64,000 nt of DNA from contig CAJVGC010000508.1 in assembly GCA_910822075.1 (NCBI GenBank), forward strand, positions 1,798,001 to 1,862,000. The letters run 5' to 3'. Of the stretch, positions 32,607-46,584 are shown in pieces (position 1 is the stretch's first letter; each line of letters starts with the position of its first letter). The stretch is from Senecio squalidus. Its lineage: Eukaryota > Streptophyta > Magnoliopsida > Asterales > Asteraceae. The translations under genes and the position numbers were made by a program. Under the pieces are notes generated by a model. The model did not search any database and was not told the origin of the DNA. It saw nothing but the letters and a program-made list of their open reading frames with translations.

Positions 32607-35600
32607 TTACATGAAAGGATTAAAGTGCCAAACAACCCAATTACAAGAAATATTACTCCTATTTTTAATCCAAAACATAGAGGTAGAAGTGATCTCGTTG
32701 ACAATCTCCGAAGGGGATTTACGAAATTTCTTGAATACCATGTTATTTCTTGCCAACCAAATGCACCATAAAGAACATTGCAAAATGGTTAGAAAAATTT
32801 TCCTTTCCTTTTTGCATCTTCCCCAACTAGCACCAAAATCAATTAACTCTACCACCGAAGAGATATTAGGAAAAGTAATCCCGCACCAATTAAAGATTCT
32901 TTTTAATGTATCCGAAGCGCATGGGCAAGAGAATAAAGCATGATTTACGGTTTCCACGTCTAAACCACACATTTTACATTGGCTTGAATCGACGTTAACA
33001 CCCCGATCTAATAGACATTTTGCAACCGGAATTCTACCCAAGCAAGCCCGCCAAACGAAACAATTTACCTTTAATGGAGCACTTTTGATCCAAGGCATGT
33101 TTATATAACCTGTCGAAGTAAGAGAGCAGTCTATGTTTTCCTTCACTTTGCAAACCGAGAAGACTCCGTCGATGGACACTTTGCATGTTAATCTGTCTTC
33201 ATTGCCATTTGTTACCTGAGGTGAAATATAATGAAGCATGCTGCACATTTCATGCACAAGCACCGGATTATTTAAATTACATAACCATTCCCACTTGAAT
33301 CCATCACCAAGCATCCTATTCACGATACGACATTTTGCTTCTCGATAGCGAACAGTGAAGGATACTTCACAGCCAGCGATGTATCCCCAATCCATACGTC
33401 CTTCCAGAATCGAACCCCTTTACCATTTCCGATTACAAATTTGAAAAAGTCTGTGAAATTAAAACCAAGACCGTTTAACTCTTTTAGTACATTACCAATA
33501 GATTTCCAAAACACCCGAGGAATTTGCTTTGTGAAATTGGGAGAGGGGTTTATTATCTAAACCATGAATGGCGTATATTACATCCTTCCAAATGTACCTA
33601 TTATTATCTCTAAGCTTCCACCACCACTTCATTAAAAGTGAAAGGTTGTGAGATCTTAGAGAACCGATACCTAAACCGCCTTTGTCTTTTGATGCCAAAA
33701 CAATCTTCCACGCCACCCAACTGATCTTCTTCTCATTCGCATGACCACCCCAAAGAAATCTCCTACGAATTTGTTCTAGTCTATTGATGATGGAAATCGG
33801 AGCTTTGAATAAAGAAAAGAAATATAGCGGAACTACTCAGAACCGACTTGATGAGAATAAGCCTACCCCCAAAAGATAGATGATTTGCCTTCCAACCGGA
33901 TATCTTTTTTCGAAGCGTTCCACAATCGGGGACCAATGTTTCTTAAGATTCATGTTGGCACCCACTGGAACCCCTAAATACTTGAAAAGGAAATGCACCC
34001 GTTGTACAGCCTAGCTTCAATGCAAGATCCGAAAGGAAATTTTCGGAAATTCCAATTCCAAAAAGATTAGACTTGTGAAAGTTAACTTTCAAACCGGATG
34101 AAGCATGAAAACATCGAAGCAATCTAGCAAGGTTTAGCATGTTTTCATTTGATGGTTTGCCAATAAAGATAGCATCATCAGCGTAGAATAAATGTGATAT
34201 CGATGGCCCGTTATTACCAATTTTTGTTCCTTGAAAAATGCCTTTAGAGATGGCAGATTTTATCACCACGTTTAGACTTTCCATGGCAATTATAAATAAG
34301 AACGGGGATAAGGGATCACCTTGACGAACTACTTTTGAAATCTGAAATTCCATAGTTGGAGATCCGTTTATTAAAACTGAAGCGACCGAGGATTTGAGGC
34401 ACCCCATTATCCAGTTCCGCCATTTAATCCCGAAGTTCATCTGAGCCATAATGGAGTTTAGAAAATTCCAATTAATGGAATCGAAAGCTTTCTCAAAATC
34501 GACTTTGAATAATACCATTTTTTCCTTCGTTTTTTTTCGCCCAAGAGACAATTTCATTTATGATCAGTGGCCCTTCAAGAATATTTCTGTTATTGATGTA
34601 TGCTGATTGAGTAGAATCAATGACGGATCCAATAACCATCTTTAAACGTTCAGCTAGAGCTTTCGATATTATTTTGTATACACAACCGATTAAAGAAATG
34701 GGGCGAAAGTCGTTTAGGTTAACAGCATCTTTAATCTTCGGGATGAGAGTGAAGAAGGAGGAATTACACCCTCTGGATATGCAACCAGTGCATTCGAAAT
34801 GTTTGACAGCTTTCATGATATCAGGTATAATCAAATCATAGTGGGCTTTTATGAATTTGAATGTGAATCCGTCCGGCCCCGGAGATTTCTCATTACCGCA
34901 GGCCCATATCGCCTCCTTAATTTCACCTATAGAAAAAGGCCTTTCGATAAACTCTTTGTTATAATCCGAGAGTTTAGTGAATAATGGACTAGAAAACAAA
35001 GGTCGAATCTTCCAATTATCGTTAAATTTCTGAGAAAAAAATCTAAAAGCCTCCTCCTTGATTAGTAGTGGGTCGGTAATCCAAGAACCATTGATCGATA
35101 AGCCATTTATGCGATTATTTCTGTTCTTATTCTTTAATACTCCATGAAAAATGAAGTATTCTCATCGCCATCTATGGTCCATTTGATACGAGCCTTTGTT
35201 TTAAGTCGAGATTGCGAAGACGTTGTATGTCTAGCAATCTCAATTACCTTGGACCAATTCGTTTCTTTTCTAAGTCATCAAGAGGTCTATATTCAACAAG
35301 TGCATCCAATTTGGAGATTTTTTCTTGTAAAAATCAGTAAGTAACTTGTTTCCATTTTGAATTCTTTATTTCTCCATTGCCTGATCTGCTCTTTACAAAT
35401 TTAACTTAGCCGCCAAGTATTGATCCGGTAGTTCCAAAACTTGAAAGATAGCCCAAGCGTTTTTAATAGTCGCATTACATTCATCTAAGCTTAGCCACGA
35501 GTCTAGAACTTAAAGGTTGTGGACCGAAGTCTATTTTAACATTGCACAGGGTGATGGGGGAGTGATCCGAATATACTCTAGGATGAGCCGTTACGACGGA

Positions 35601-36210
35601 TCTAGGTTGAAACGCCATGAAATTTGACAAACAAGAAATCTATCCAACTTGCTTAGCTTATGATTATCGGGGCTTAAAAACGTGAATTTACGTCACCCAT
35701 GCTAAATTCTTTTAGTCCGAAATCATTAATGAAACCATTGAAATCACTAGCCGAAGCACGACAAATACCGAGTTTAACCTCTCATGCGGATATCTAACTA
35801 CATTAAAATCACCAAATAGTACCCAAGTTCTTTGGAGTTCACTCCATAAAGCTCTCTTTTCACTATGGATTGTGACCCATTAAATGTTGACGAAGAAAAT
35901 CAGTCCCGTTGAACCTTTCCAATGACCACCGATCAAGAGAAAACTGTTGAGATTTAATGCATAAACAAGAGGAAAAAAACTTCGGGATCCATATACAAAG
36001 TAATCACACCCGATCTACCAATGGGCATTCACTGATTCCGAACCGTGATTGGTATTACCCCAGCATCCAACAATATCCAGTTTGTTATGATCGGAACAAT
36101 GTGTTTCTTGTAAACCAATGAATCCGCTTTATGTTTGTTTTCAATTCTTTGATCCACTCTACTTTATGAGTTTCACTCATCCCCCTGATATTTAGCGATA
36201 GCACATTCAT
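32607..36210 (-). pseudogene. LINE 2 ORF2 relic: endonuclease, RT and zf-RVT
   Basis: ORF2 begins MNVLSLNIRGM at 36210, overlapping the ORF1 stop. The endonuclease part (36210 to about 35100) has many stops and frameshifts. RT pieces follow in shifting frames: 34999-34493 (NEKSPGPDGFTFKFIK, LIPKIKDAVNLNDFRPISLI), 34557-33943 (FKVDFEKAFD, RQGDPLSPFLFIIAMES, YADD), then 33716-33320, and the zf-RVT part 33395-32607 (CFVWRACLGRIPVAKCLLDR, HALFSCPCAS). At least four frame breaks make it inactive. Confidence 0.85.
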
Positions 36211-38052
36211 TTAAGCATTTGTTCGAACCCAACTCCTGCTGTTACTTCTTTCAAAATTGTATCATCATGACTTAATTGAAAGCCAACTTCTTTTCCAATC
36301 GTAATCGTTTTATCTAATTCCTGAGAAGTAGAAACATGAGACATTACATCCGATGAATTAGGGGATAGAATGGGATCATTCATCCTGTTCAAATCAATCG
36401 ACAAGTTACATGAAGGGGAATTCTGACGTCTTCGTTTTCTTGAATTTCCAATATCCAGGTTGGATAGAAAATGTTGATACCTTTGAGGCCCAACTTGTTT
36501 TTTAGATTTCTTGGGCCTAGCAGGAGCATTGAATGAAAATGGCCCAAAATTTAATTCTGGCCCAATTTTGCATGACTGTGCAATAGGTCTAGGAATATCG
36601 GGGATAGTATGTGCCATAACTCCAGGGAAAAGAATGTTTGGGGACTCACCAACAGACGCCTCGATAGAAGGAGAATTCAATTTGTCGTTTAAACCACCTT
36701 CGAAAACCACACCCCCGTCATTAAGACTGAACCCTCCACATTCTTCTGCCGGAGACTTTACATTTTCCTTTGCCGGAGAACCGTTGGTATTCTCTTTTTC
36801 ATTATCTTTATCCGGAATAATCTCGCCATCCTCAAGTTCTGGGGATTCATCGTTTTCAGAATGTATACTGAAAGTATCCGAGATGCCTTCTTCATCATCA
36901 CTTTCATCGTTATCATTTTCATCATCCATGGACATTAGATCAGTCTTCTCAAGGTCATCATCCTTAGATAGGGGATTGAAAAAACAGTTACTTTCTACCA
37001 CCGTAATTCTAAACGTGTTGCTGTTTCCATATTCAATAACAATCTCTTTATCAATCTTGGTTTTAAGTTCCGTGAGAATACAGATTTCCACATACGATAG
37101 GTCCTCGAATTTCCAAACATTTTCATCGCCTATATCAAGGGCTTTGCCAAACGGTGAAGCAATTTTTCCCAGATTATCTAAGGTTCTGAATTGGATGGGT
37201 AACCCAATTATTCTTACAACTGCCAATCTTTCGAATTTCCAATTGATGATAGAGTCCCCTTGGTTTAACCTTGAAAACCAATGTTTCCAACACTCTTTGT
37301 TAGCTAAAAAGTTCGACGCATCCACTTCTTCATCGAAACCAATTAGAACGCATAAACCACCGTAGTAAAAAACTTTACCATGTATTAGACCAGCATCTTT
37401 TATTAAGTCTGGGAGTGCTTTTAGAGTATCCAGATTATTTGCTTCACCGAAGAGAAAAGATCCAGAAAGGGTGTTGTTTATTTCTGTGGACATGTCTAAA
37501 TTGATACATTTGGTAGAGTGTGTTTTGTTTTCATTAGAGCCTGATACGATATTTGCAAACGATTTATGTCCTCTTATTTTCCAAGCTGATGAAGATGGGA
37601 GCGGAGGAGGGGGATAAAGAGGTCTCGCCGGAAAAGGTCTAGTCGGTTTTTTCGAAGAAATTTTTATTTGATCTCGAATAAGAAGGCAGTTTCTTTTGAA
37701 ATCTAGCAATGTTTATCGTAAGGATACTATTACCCATGTGAGTACCCTTTAGTGATTCCTCTAGTGTTTTTGCATCGGTGACCTCCAAGAATTTGACGAA
37801 ACCAAAGTTTAATCCTCCTTTATCTTTTTTGTTGGCTATGTATGTGTCTGCTATCTTTCCATATGAACCGAATAGGACCTTTAGATCACCGCGAGATGCT
37901 TCGTCTGGCAAGTTACCAACGAAGAAAGTTGTTAGCTCCGGTCTAAGATTCTGTTTCCGCTTGTTCACCGTCGTCCATCCGTTCAGTTGCAAAAAAGAAA
38001 TGGGCGAGGCTATATTAATATGTTGGAGTTTGTACATGCAACTGATCTTCAA
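36207..38052 (-). pseudogene. LINE 2 ORF1 relic with RRM and zinc-knuckle-less DUF4283-like region
   Basis: The N-terminal part (38052-37639) holds an RRM with RNP2 FFVGNLP and RNP1 LNFGFVKF. After a single frameshift near 37680 the rest (to 36207) continues for about 480 codons: a conserved LINE ORF1 central region (WFSRLNQGDS, AVVRIIGLPIQFRT), an acidic stretch (DDENDNDESDDEEG), and a basic nuclear signal (SRKRRRQ). It is an RNA-binding chaperone in active elements. The stop overlaps the ORF2 ATG (ATGA at 36210-36207). Confidence 0.75.
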
Positions 38053-38339
38053 TACTCAGGAGGCCATTGATTTAGGAGTCAAGGTCCAAATTCCGGACCA
38101 GCTCATTAAAGTGTTTGATGTTATAATTTGGATCAAGATGTGGTTGATGTGGAGAATGAGAAACGATGGTGTATCCAAGTCTAAGAAGTCTAGTGAATAC
38201 ATCACTAAAGATGAAGTTAAGTTTTTCTCTTTTCCTTCGGCTCAAGGGTAGAATTAACGTTAGTTGGCCCAACTGGATTTTTATCCCAACTTCGTTACTT
38301 AGTTGCATGAATGGAGAACTATTTTATGGATTCGTTAAC

Positions 38340-39687
38340 CAGGGCCGTCTCCGAGTTTTTAGAGGCCCGGGGCATAACATATCAACTTATAAAGGAGGCC
38401 CTAATGTAAGCAAATATTATGTAAGAAACGTCATCCATGTATAGCTTTTCTCGATACAAAATCCTTAATCTAGTACTTGTTAGGGGTGTTCAAATGGATA
38501 GATCGGTTTAATCCAATCCAAATAGATTGATTTAATTGAATTTCGGTTCCTAAAATATGGATCTAAACTATCAAAACTACCCAAAAATCCGAACCGGATT
38601 ACAATTTGATCGGATCACTATTCAATTTCTCAATTTTACCAATACACATGCCTTAAAATTAATGCCAAGGTTTTATGGAATAAGAAAGTAATAATTTTAT
38701 GAAACTATTTGGCATTCGATTTGATTTAACCATTTGATTTCTCTAAAAGAAAGTTTTCGAATATTGTTGTGAAAATAGGTGAGGGATGAGGAGGATAAAA
38801 ATTGATATTTGGTGTTAAAGAGGGTATTAAAATGAGGTATATGTAAATTATAAATGAAAATAATAAGGGTTTAAAAGTATATATACTAAAAATGGATCAA
38901 TAGTTACTTATATTTCGATTTCTTTTGGACAATTTAGTTCTTATGTATAACCAAAAACCAATTCAAAATCTAACTAATTAATTTGGTTTACATCCAATAC
39001 AATTAAAAATTCAAATATATGAACCATATAGTACAATTCAAATTATCTAAATGGACAATTTGATTTTATCCAAATAGTGAACACCTCTTGTACATGTAAA
39101 CGTCGCACGCCATAATACATACGTTTCATTTTGATAATATAATAAGTACATATTGCGTTAAACGCGTCATCCTCTTAGCCTTCTTCCATATAGACCCTTT
39201 AATCAATTACTTATACTTAATATCACTTTCAATTGATATCATTGCTTTGGTCCAATTAATTTAAAACCCAACTGTCATTCAATTTTGTTATGGTCCTACG
39301 AATTCGGAGACTTAATTTAAAGCTACTCGAATAAGAACTTATCGCTATAATCTATATATAATTTCTTTAATTCTAGAGTTTTGCTAATAAATTATGCATT
39401 AATATAGTGTTAATCCAAAATTGGCATCGTGCATTTAAGTTAACCGCATCCAAAAATCTTAGAGGTAATATTGTCTATATCTCACCTCCAACTTGGACAT
39501 TGTTGTGGTTGTTGTTGTTGCTCTTTACATATAAAATCACAACTCTTTAATATATGTTTAAACCTTTTAAACTTAATTTTATCATATGAATGTATATAAA
39601 TATGATATTTACATAAAATTTGAATGCCCTACGAATTTGGAGGTCTTGGGCAGTCGTCCATCTCGCCCACCCTCGAAGACGGCCCAG
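38340..39687. mobile_element. hAT-like non-autonomous element
   Basis: Ends CAGGGCCGTCTCCGAG (left) and the inverse of CTGGGCCGTCTTCGAGGG (right). Flanks TCGTTAAC (38332-38339) and TCGTTAAT (39688-39695) are an 8-bp target duplication with one mismatch, as for hAT. No transposase. It hosts the nested element at 38481-39089. Confidence 0.75.
38481..39089. mobile_element. Nested hAT-like MITE
   Basis: Ends TAGGGGTGTTC and the inverse of AAGAGGTGTTC, 609 bp. Flanks GTACTTGT (38473-38480) and GTACATGT (39090-39097) match at 7 of 8. The interior repeats TCCAAATAG/AATTTGATT themes and has no gene. It interrupts the hAT-like element at 38340-39687. Confidence 0.7.
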
Positions 39688-39695
39688 TCGTTAAT

Positions 39696-42600
39696 GTGAG
39701 TACATGACATTGTAATTCTCTTTTTTTAGTCTAACTTCTTTCTAAACACTCTTTAATATAAATTTTTCGTTGTTGATCAAAAAGAACTACCCACACATAC
39801 ATGAACGAAGAATTGTATTTTATATTCGTTAAACTTTCTCAATAATTACATTCATGGAAACCATAATACAAAATCTTATAAATACAAACCCTAAATACGA
39901 GTAAGAGTCTAAGATGTGTCCTATACATGCAAAATCCCAACTTGGTTTGTGGCCTAACGACCATCAATCAAAACGTCTATTTCTCTTTTTTAACTCCATT
40001 TAGCGTCGTGATCCCAGTACCATTTTTTAACATATATATATATATTTTTTTTTATGAAAATTTAGAAGTTTCTATACATTAAAATAAATGTTGAATGTAT
40101 TCTTCTATGTTAACCTAATGTTTTTTATTCTACTAAATTGATTACTTAAAGATAAGCATAATATAAATCAACTATATCATTCAACTATCTAAAAGAATAG
40201 AGGTATTAAACTTGGTTTATTAAAGGCACACCCTCACATATACCTCACCCATGAGTATATGTACGTTTATAATTAGAATAAATTTCGACATTTAAGTTGA
40301 TAGGTCAATACGATAGTGTCACTAGCTAGATCATGACATTTTATTAGGAAGTATCAAACTTATAATTAATTGTTACAACTTACAAGTAATACTTCATCTA
40401 AAAGTAGCTTTACCCTTTTATCATTTAGTTAATTAACTACTTTTATACTCCAAAGCTTTTGAATTTAAGTAACCAAATAGATGAAATAATAAATACCCCT
40501 TTAAAAGAGAAAGTACAAAAAAAGTTAATGATGAGTTAAAGTATTACTATATTGATTATATGATAGGTGTAGAGGAATAAAAAAATGTATAAATATAGGT
40601 ACATAGTGTCCTTACTAAATAAGGTGAGGTAGAAAGAAATGAGAAGTGACTTTACATACAACGTGTGAAATGTCATATCCTTCAAGTTTATGCCCTGTTT
40701 ACATTTGATGGGACAACACTTGCACACTTATGCCATTACATGTATTAAAAGAAGCCCATTTTTAATATATTTTACCACCTTTAAAAAAGCGATTTAGTTT
40801 TAAAAGCAAGTGTTTCTTAACCACATTTATAACTTAGTTGATTAGTTGGATGTGGTTATTTAAACTGGTCTTTGGCTACTTTGAAATATCGGAACGGAGT
40901 TACTTTCAAACTAAAGAGACTTAGGAGCGATACGATTTGTGATGATTTCCATCTCTTTTTTTTATATTTAGATTTCAAGTAGGAGTATTATTAAGCTTAA
41001 TTGGAACGGGTGGTTTTGTGATCCGTTTTTTGCTTGTTCCCAATCATTGTAATCGTTTTCTTTCACTTATCTGTTTCTTTTCCTAAGTATCTTGCTAAGT
41101 ATTGTTTTTAATAAAACTTTTGTTGTTCAAAAAGAAAAAAATTAGTTATGTATGCCGAATAATATTCATCGTCATCTTATTGTCTCAAATGGTGTAAAAT
41201 GTTTACAAAATTATAATCTTAACTTATAATATTTTTAATATTTCAACATTTTGATTCAGGCATGTTTAAAATGTATATTACATTTTTTTGGCCAAAAATT
41301 CTTTTATAGAAAGTGTGTAGAAAGTTATTTAAATTGATGTATTTAAAAGAGTAAATTACAAAGATTTTATTTGTCTACATTTCAGGTTTTGTCACTTCAA
41401 ATGAAAATTTAAATTAAAATACATTTTGTTTATTATTATATTTGAACCTACAACCTCTATGTTCGTGTGTCATTTATATATCGTTTGACTAAAATGCCTT
41501 TAGTGGCGATTCACCAATTAACGTTTTCTTAAACAAAGTTTTCATATTCAATAATTTATAAATTGAAGTCATGTAATATAAAATCTGTAGGTAGCAATAA
41601 AAGAAGAGGAGGGGGTGAATACTTATGTTTAAAAATTATTTCTTATTTTACCGTTTTAAAATTTATTTCAAAAATGTTTAACTTTATATTTGAACGTTAC
41701 TTTGTAAGATCAAGGATAAACACAATATCAAATTATCACAAAAATATTATAGCGAGATGATATACGGTAATACTTTATAGTGGTTGAGGCCGAGTTTTTT
41801 AATTCACTCCTCGGACTTCATACGAAAGTTTTCTTCGGTAGTCGTTTATGTCTATCGGTAGAAAAGAAAACCGTATACCACCTTATTCCTTTCACAAATG
41901 GTAGAAACTACACCAACACACGTCACACGTTGTTCTTGTCGACATGGTTGGAACCAAACCCACTTGCACCGTAACACCAACCTTTCACTGGTTCCGTTAG
42001 ACTTAAACAATCCGACCTTACTCTTACTCATTCACCCGTTACACTAAACTTTGTGGACTTAAAAGATTTTTCACTAAGAACATATCACTAGTTTTGTGAT
42101 ATTTTCGGGTCCTTTTTGGGTATTTTTTTTCTCCTAACGTCGGTGTTATATTGTTTTTAAGAATTTTTTCGTTTTTTGTTTTTCTAGTATAGTTGAGATA
42201 CTGAGATCTTGTATTATGACATGCGGGGTCAGTTTTCAAGAGTAGTTCCAAGTCGACATATAAAATGTCTTTGAACGATCCAACATCTTACAAGGTTTTC
42301 ATAAATTTTTCGCCGACAAAAAGGAAGTGAAAAACATGGCACCGGCACTTGCATAAAATCGAAACGGTTGATAACGAAGGATCATGAAGATTTATTGTAT
42401 ATGCATAATTGTACATGAAACTAAACAACATCAAGCATCGACTGATAACTTTCATATTCATTTTAAGGTTCTCATCTAGAAAGAGTTGTATTAAACAAAT
42501 ATGTGTTTTACTGAATACAAATAATTAGACGTTCATTGTTAACCAAATATGTATTTACAAAGGGTGTTGATAGAGGCACCCCTAAACTATTTTTCGGTTA

Positions 42601-44034
42601 TCAACACCCGCTAAGGGTCACATCATTATTACTAATATGATTTATTTATTTTTTTAATTTTAGATATAGAAAGTATAGAATTGTTTATTTATTATCTACA
42701 TAACCTATTTTATTTATTTAAAATTTAAATATATATTTGTTTTATAATTTTTTATTTTTTTTATATTTTAAAGATTTTTTTAATAGGTTTTAACTCGTGT
42801 TTTAATAAGTAAACAATTAAATTTTATCAATTACAACTTTATATTTATTAATGTTTATTATAATTCAAATATACATATTAATTTTAAATAATTAATATTT
42901 ATTTTTTATACGTTAGGAAATATATTTAACAGGTTTTAACCTGTGTAATAATAACTAAAAAAATAATTTACGATATTATTTTATTAGATTTTATTAATAT
43001 TTTTTTTATTTAAAATTATTTTAGTATACATTTTTATATAAAATAAAATTTACAAACAAAAATAACTAATAAACTAATATATAATTATAAGATTTTAAAT
43101 ATAAAATAAAATAAAACTAAAAAAAAAATAATAAAAAAATTAGTAATAATAATAATTAAAAAAAAGGGTGGAGATAACCATATGGAGGGTGAGGTTATCC
43201 CAACCCATTAACAAAACCCTAAAAGTTGAGGTTAAAAGATCCAAACATGTATCATTTTGCCATTTCTAAGTAATAACAATCTTTTACACCTAAGATAGTA
43301 ACTCAACCCATAACACAACATAAAAAATATGTATTTATAAAACTATTCGCTGTTATGGTCACGTCATCAGAACTCAACCCATAACATAACACAAAAAATA
43401 TATTCCAACCATAACACGAAACTCTTGAACTACCTATTTATATTAAACTTTATAAATATTTGTTAAAAAAAAATAATAACACGGGTTACGTATGTAACGC
43501 GGTTTTCATAATACCATCATAACACGGTCCAAAAGTCATGGAGGTATACCACATGTCATAACGCATGGTTGCATGCCCTCTAATAATGTCTTTCTATTTT
43601 ATCATAGCGAATAAATTTTATTATTTTTTATTATCTTTTTTTACTTTATTTAACCAAATATGTTTTTACCGAAAACAAATAATTACGGCATGGGTACTAG
43701 AATCCCGCATAATTCGGTCAATCCGAAACATGTCAATAATATTTAGATTAGACGTAGTGGGACCCACTAGCTTTTCATACGTCAAATCTCTGTCATCACT
43801 TGTCGGGTTTTATTTTTAAACCGGATAATAACCCATGGGTCCCATAAATATTTTTATTTCAATCTTACCCCCTTTAGTTTTATATGTAATTCTTTTTCTA
43901 CACACTACTTATGTAGAAATTGTCACATATATAACCCCCCGCAACGCCTTTCCCCGCTTTTTTTTAATCTGCGGTGAAGGAAAAGACTGCCCCTTCGGTG
44001 ACTTTCCCGGTCGCCAACACTGAACCGACTTGAA
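39696..44034. other. Long AT-rich spacer, mostly unassigned
   Basis: No gene. Around 41040-41130 the sequence (AAAACTTTTGTTGTTCAAA and an A-rich tail) recalls a LINE 3' end. At 42557-42610 GGGTGTTGATA is answered by TATCAACACCC. The segment 42640-43160 is extremely AT-rich. Short frames at 41780-41974 and 43565-43819 resemble nothing I know. Confidence 0.4.
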
Positions 44035-44370
44035 TCTGAACCTAATAAAGGAATGGTTGAAAGCATTGCAAGACCGACAAAAGTGTTATGCTGACAAAAG
44101 GCAGAGGCCTCTAGAATTTCAAGTGGGCGATAGAGTAATGTAAAAATTTTCATCATTGAAGGATGTCATTCGATTTGGTAAACAAGAAAATCAAAGTCCT
44201 CGTTTTATCAGACCTTTACGATTAGAAAATGAATTGGAATGGTAGCTAACAAGTTAGATTTGTCACATGAAAAGCATTGAATTTATGACACTTTTCAAGT
44301 ACCCTATTTACAAAAGTGGGTAGCAAATGAAGATGCCACTATCCACTTCAAGGCAATAAATATAAAAGAT
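44035..44370 (+). pseudogene. Ty3/gypsy polyprotein relic (integrase C-terminal region)
   Basis: Translation with several stops gives EWLKALQDRQKCYADKR, then PLEFQVGDRVM, FSSLKDVIRFGKQ and SPRFIRP, the well-known end of the gypsy integrase leading to the chromodomain (consensus 'RLKAAQDRQKSYADKRR...EFQVGDRVMLKVSPWKGVIRFGK'). In-frame stops and missing flanks show an old fragment. Confidence 0.8.
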
Positions 44371-46028
44371 AGTAATATTCTATTGTTATTATTAAAAGTT
44401 TAAGACCTCTAATATAAAAGCTTAGAAGTTAATAAAATAGACATTAGAGAACATACCAAGAAGGGTTACTTACAACTTACAATGGAAGTCCTATAAACTT
44501 AGAAGGGGGTAAAATGAAAATTTGAATAAATATAGGGGTTAATGTGGGACATGGGTCGTACGAGGCTGGGTTTAGTAAGTTAAGTCACATCTAATAATTG
44601 TCTCAAAATATAATGAATAAACCATCCTAAATACTTTATAATTAAAGATCTTAAATTAATGATTTTAACTGTGACATTTCATTCGCATAAAAATACATGT
44701 TATGTTATAAATATATTAGAAAATTATACTTTGTATTTTGTAAAGATAACTCGCTTAAACGGATAATTCTTTTCAAATAACTTACTTTTCTAGAAATGTA
44801 TATGTGCTATACGGCAATCGTGTATATAGATATGACATTGACGGTAAAACATATTATTAAAAATTTGTTTTCAATTATTTATTACTTCATTTGTTCCATT
44901 ACACATGTCTCGTTTTCTCTTATTTATAGATTATCATGAAACGGCTAAATGGTTAAATTACAAGTGATAAATAAATACCTGGCATTTACTTTTGATGATT
45001 AGTGTACAACTGGAATTTTTGCCCCCCCGCGTTAACGACGCGCCAAAAATATTTTTGATGTATTTATATGAAGTAAAAAGTAGATGAAAATATTATTTTT
45101 ATACCATTGTTTGTGTAAAACAAATAATAAATGAAACCGTAATTACGTTATTTAATAGCGTAAACCTAAAATAAAAACTAAATATTTGTATTAAAAATTA
45201 ATCGAAAAATATGTAAATAATTTATATAATAGCGTAAGCCAAACACAAAGTTAAAAAAGACAAATTAATAAATAATCAAAATGGAGGCGTAGCTACTTTA
45301 TTTAATAGAGTAATCCAAAAAGAAAAAAAGTAAAACCTAAATTTAAAAAAAAAAAGTAAAAAAAAGCCATAACCCATAAGATAAAACGAAAACAAAAAAC
45401 TAATAATTAATCAAAATTAATTTGTAACTATTTTAATAGTTTAAAAGAAAAAAAAACGAAAAAGAAAATTTTAATGGAGCTAATGTAGTATATCCTAAAA
45501 TTTAATTAACAAAAGCCAATTTTTTTATAAAGTTAACACTAACAATAACCCATAAACCTTGACGCACAATTTAATTTTCAAAAAAGGAAAGAAAAAGAAT
45601 TATTTTTTATTCGACTCGCGAACCAACCCAAACCGATAGAGCTTCTTAGGAATAGTAATCCTAACTTATTAAATGTAAGAGTTGCTGATGTTGTAATAAT
45701 ATATTAATTATATGATATGGTAATACGGAGTAATAATCTTAAAACTTCTAAACAAGAAGATAATGATAATAAAATTTAAATATAACATAAGTCTAATAAA
45801 TAATAATAATTAGAATGATAATAATATAAAAGAAAATATATATTTAGTGGGGTAAAAAATAAAAGAGTCTCAAAATAAAAAGGTACGTACATGCACTACT
45901 TGAATATTGATTTGATTTGTTTTGATTTGAAAACGGGTGAAAATAAGTTTTAAAAGAATATAAGGAGTGGAAATAAGATGATCGTTTTAATTATGATCAT
46001 CGTATATAAAAACCTACTTTATCTTATT
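44371..46028. other. AT-rich spacer left of Helitron 2
   Basis: No gene. CCCCGCGTTAACGACGCGCC at 45027-45046 is an isolated GC-rich hairpin-like motif in AT-rich DNA and may be a Helitron end, but no CTRR is placed properly. Confidence 0.4.
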
Positions 46029-46130
46029 ATTCATTATTATCCCGCGATAGCGCGAAAAAAATAAAGACTAAATCATAAATTTTACTTTTATGTAGATTTT
46101 AATTTTTTATTAAAAAATACTGTTGTACGT

Positions 46131-46133
<3 letters not shown>

Positions 46134-46198
<65 letters not shown>
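46134..46198. repeat. (TA)n tract, left of 3.6-kb element
   Basis: About 65 bp of TA repeats belonging to Helitron 2 and forming the left flank of the insert. Confidence 0.95.
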
Positions 46199-46200
<2 letters not shown>

Positions 46201-46584
46201 TTGGGGTTCAATAGAGATCTCTTTTTTGCTAGAGATCCAAAGATCACCTTCTCAGCCACAAGATCATCTAAAATTTGTGGCTGAGATTAAAAGTTGGGTT
46301 TAAATGATTTGTAAGGAAAAAACACGGAGGGGCAAAAAAGTCTTTTTACCTTTTTTTTTTTTTTTTTTACTCACACGCGCTTTCTGCTTTTCCTTTTCAC
46401 TTTTGTCTTTTTGTCTTTTGTTTTTGTGTCACATTTACCAAGTAAATATTCTTTCACATAAATGTATTAAACAAATATTGAGCACATTTACCAAGTAAAT
46501 ATTCTCCAACCACTTGCAATAAAGACAAAATACATAATGCATTAAACAAAATTATATTCTTTCACAAACATAATGCATTAAATA

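Larger units (their letters stand above)
32526..38060 (-). mobile_element. Near full-length but decayed L1-type LINE (LINE 2)
   Basis: On the - strand it runs from an ORF1 with an RRM (near 38050) through ORF2 (endonuclease, RT, zf-RVT) to a tail ending TTTGCCGTTTCC and A9 (complement of 32526-32534). It belongs to the same lineage as LINE 1. The 5' end is approximate; no clean target duplication was found. Confidence 0.8.

Noticed and set aside
36511..37365. 284-codon + strand frame
   Set aside because: It lies entirely antisense to LINE 2 ORF1, is Ser/Pro-rich without a domain, and is explained by the composition of the opposite strand.
37778..38251. 157-codon + strand frame
   Set aside because: The first half is antisense to LINE 2 ORF1 and the second half has no recognisable domain or splice context.
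41780..41974. Possible protein-coding fragment
   Set aside because: The translation resembles no family that I know and neighbouring frames are full of stops.
45027..45046. Third Helitron end
   Set aside because: There is a GC-rich hairpin-like string but no CTRR terminus at the right distance and no matching 5' end.
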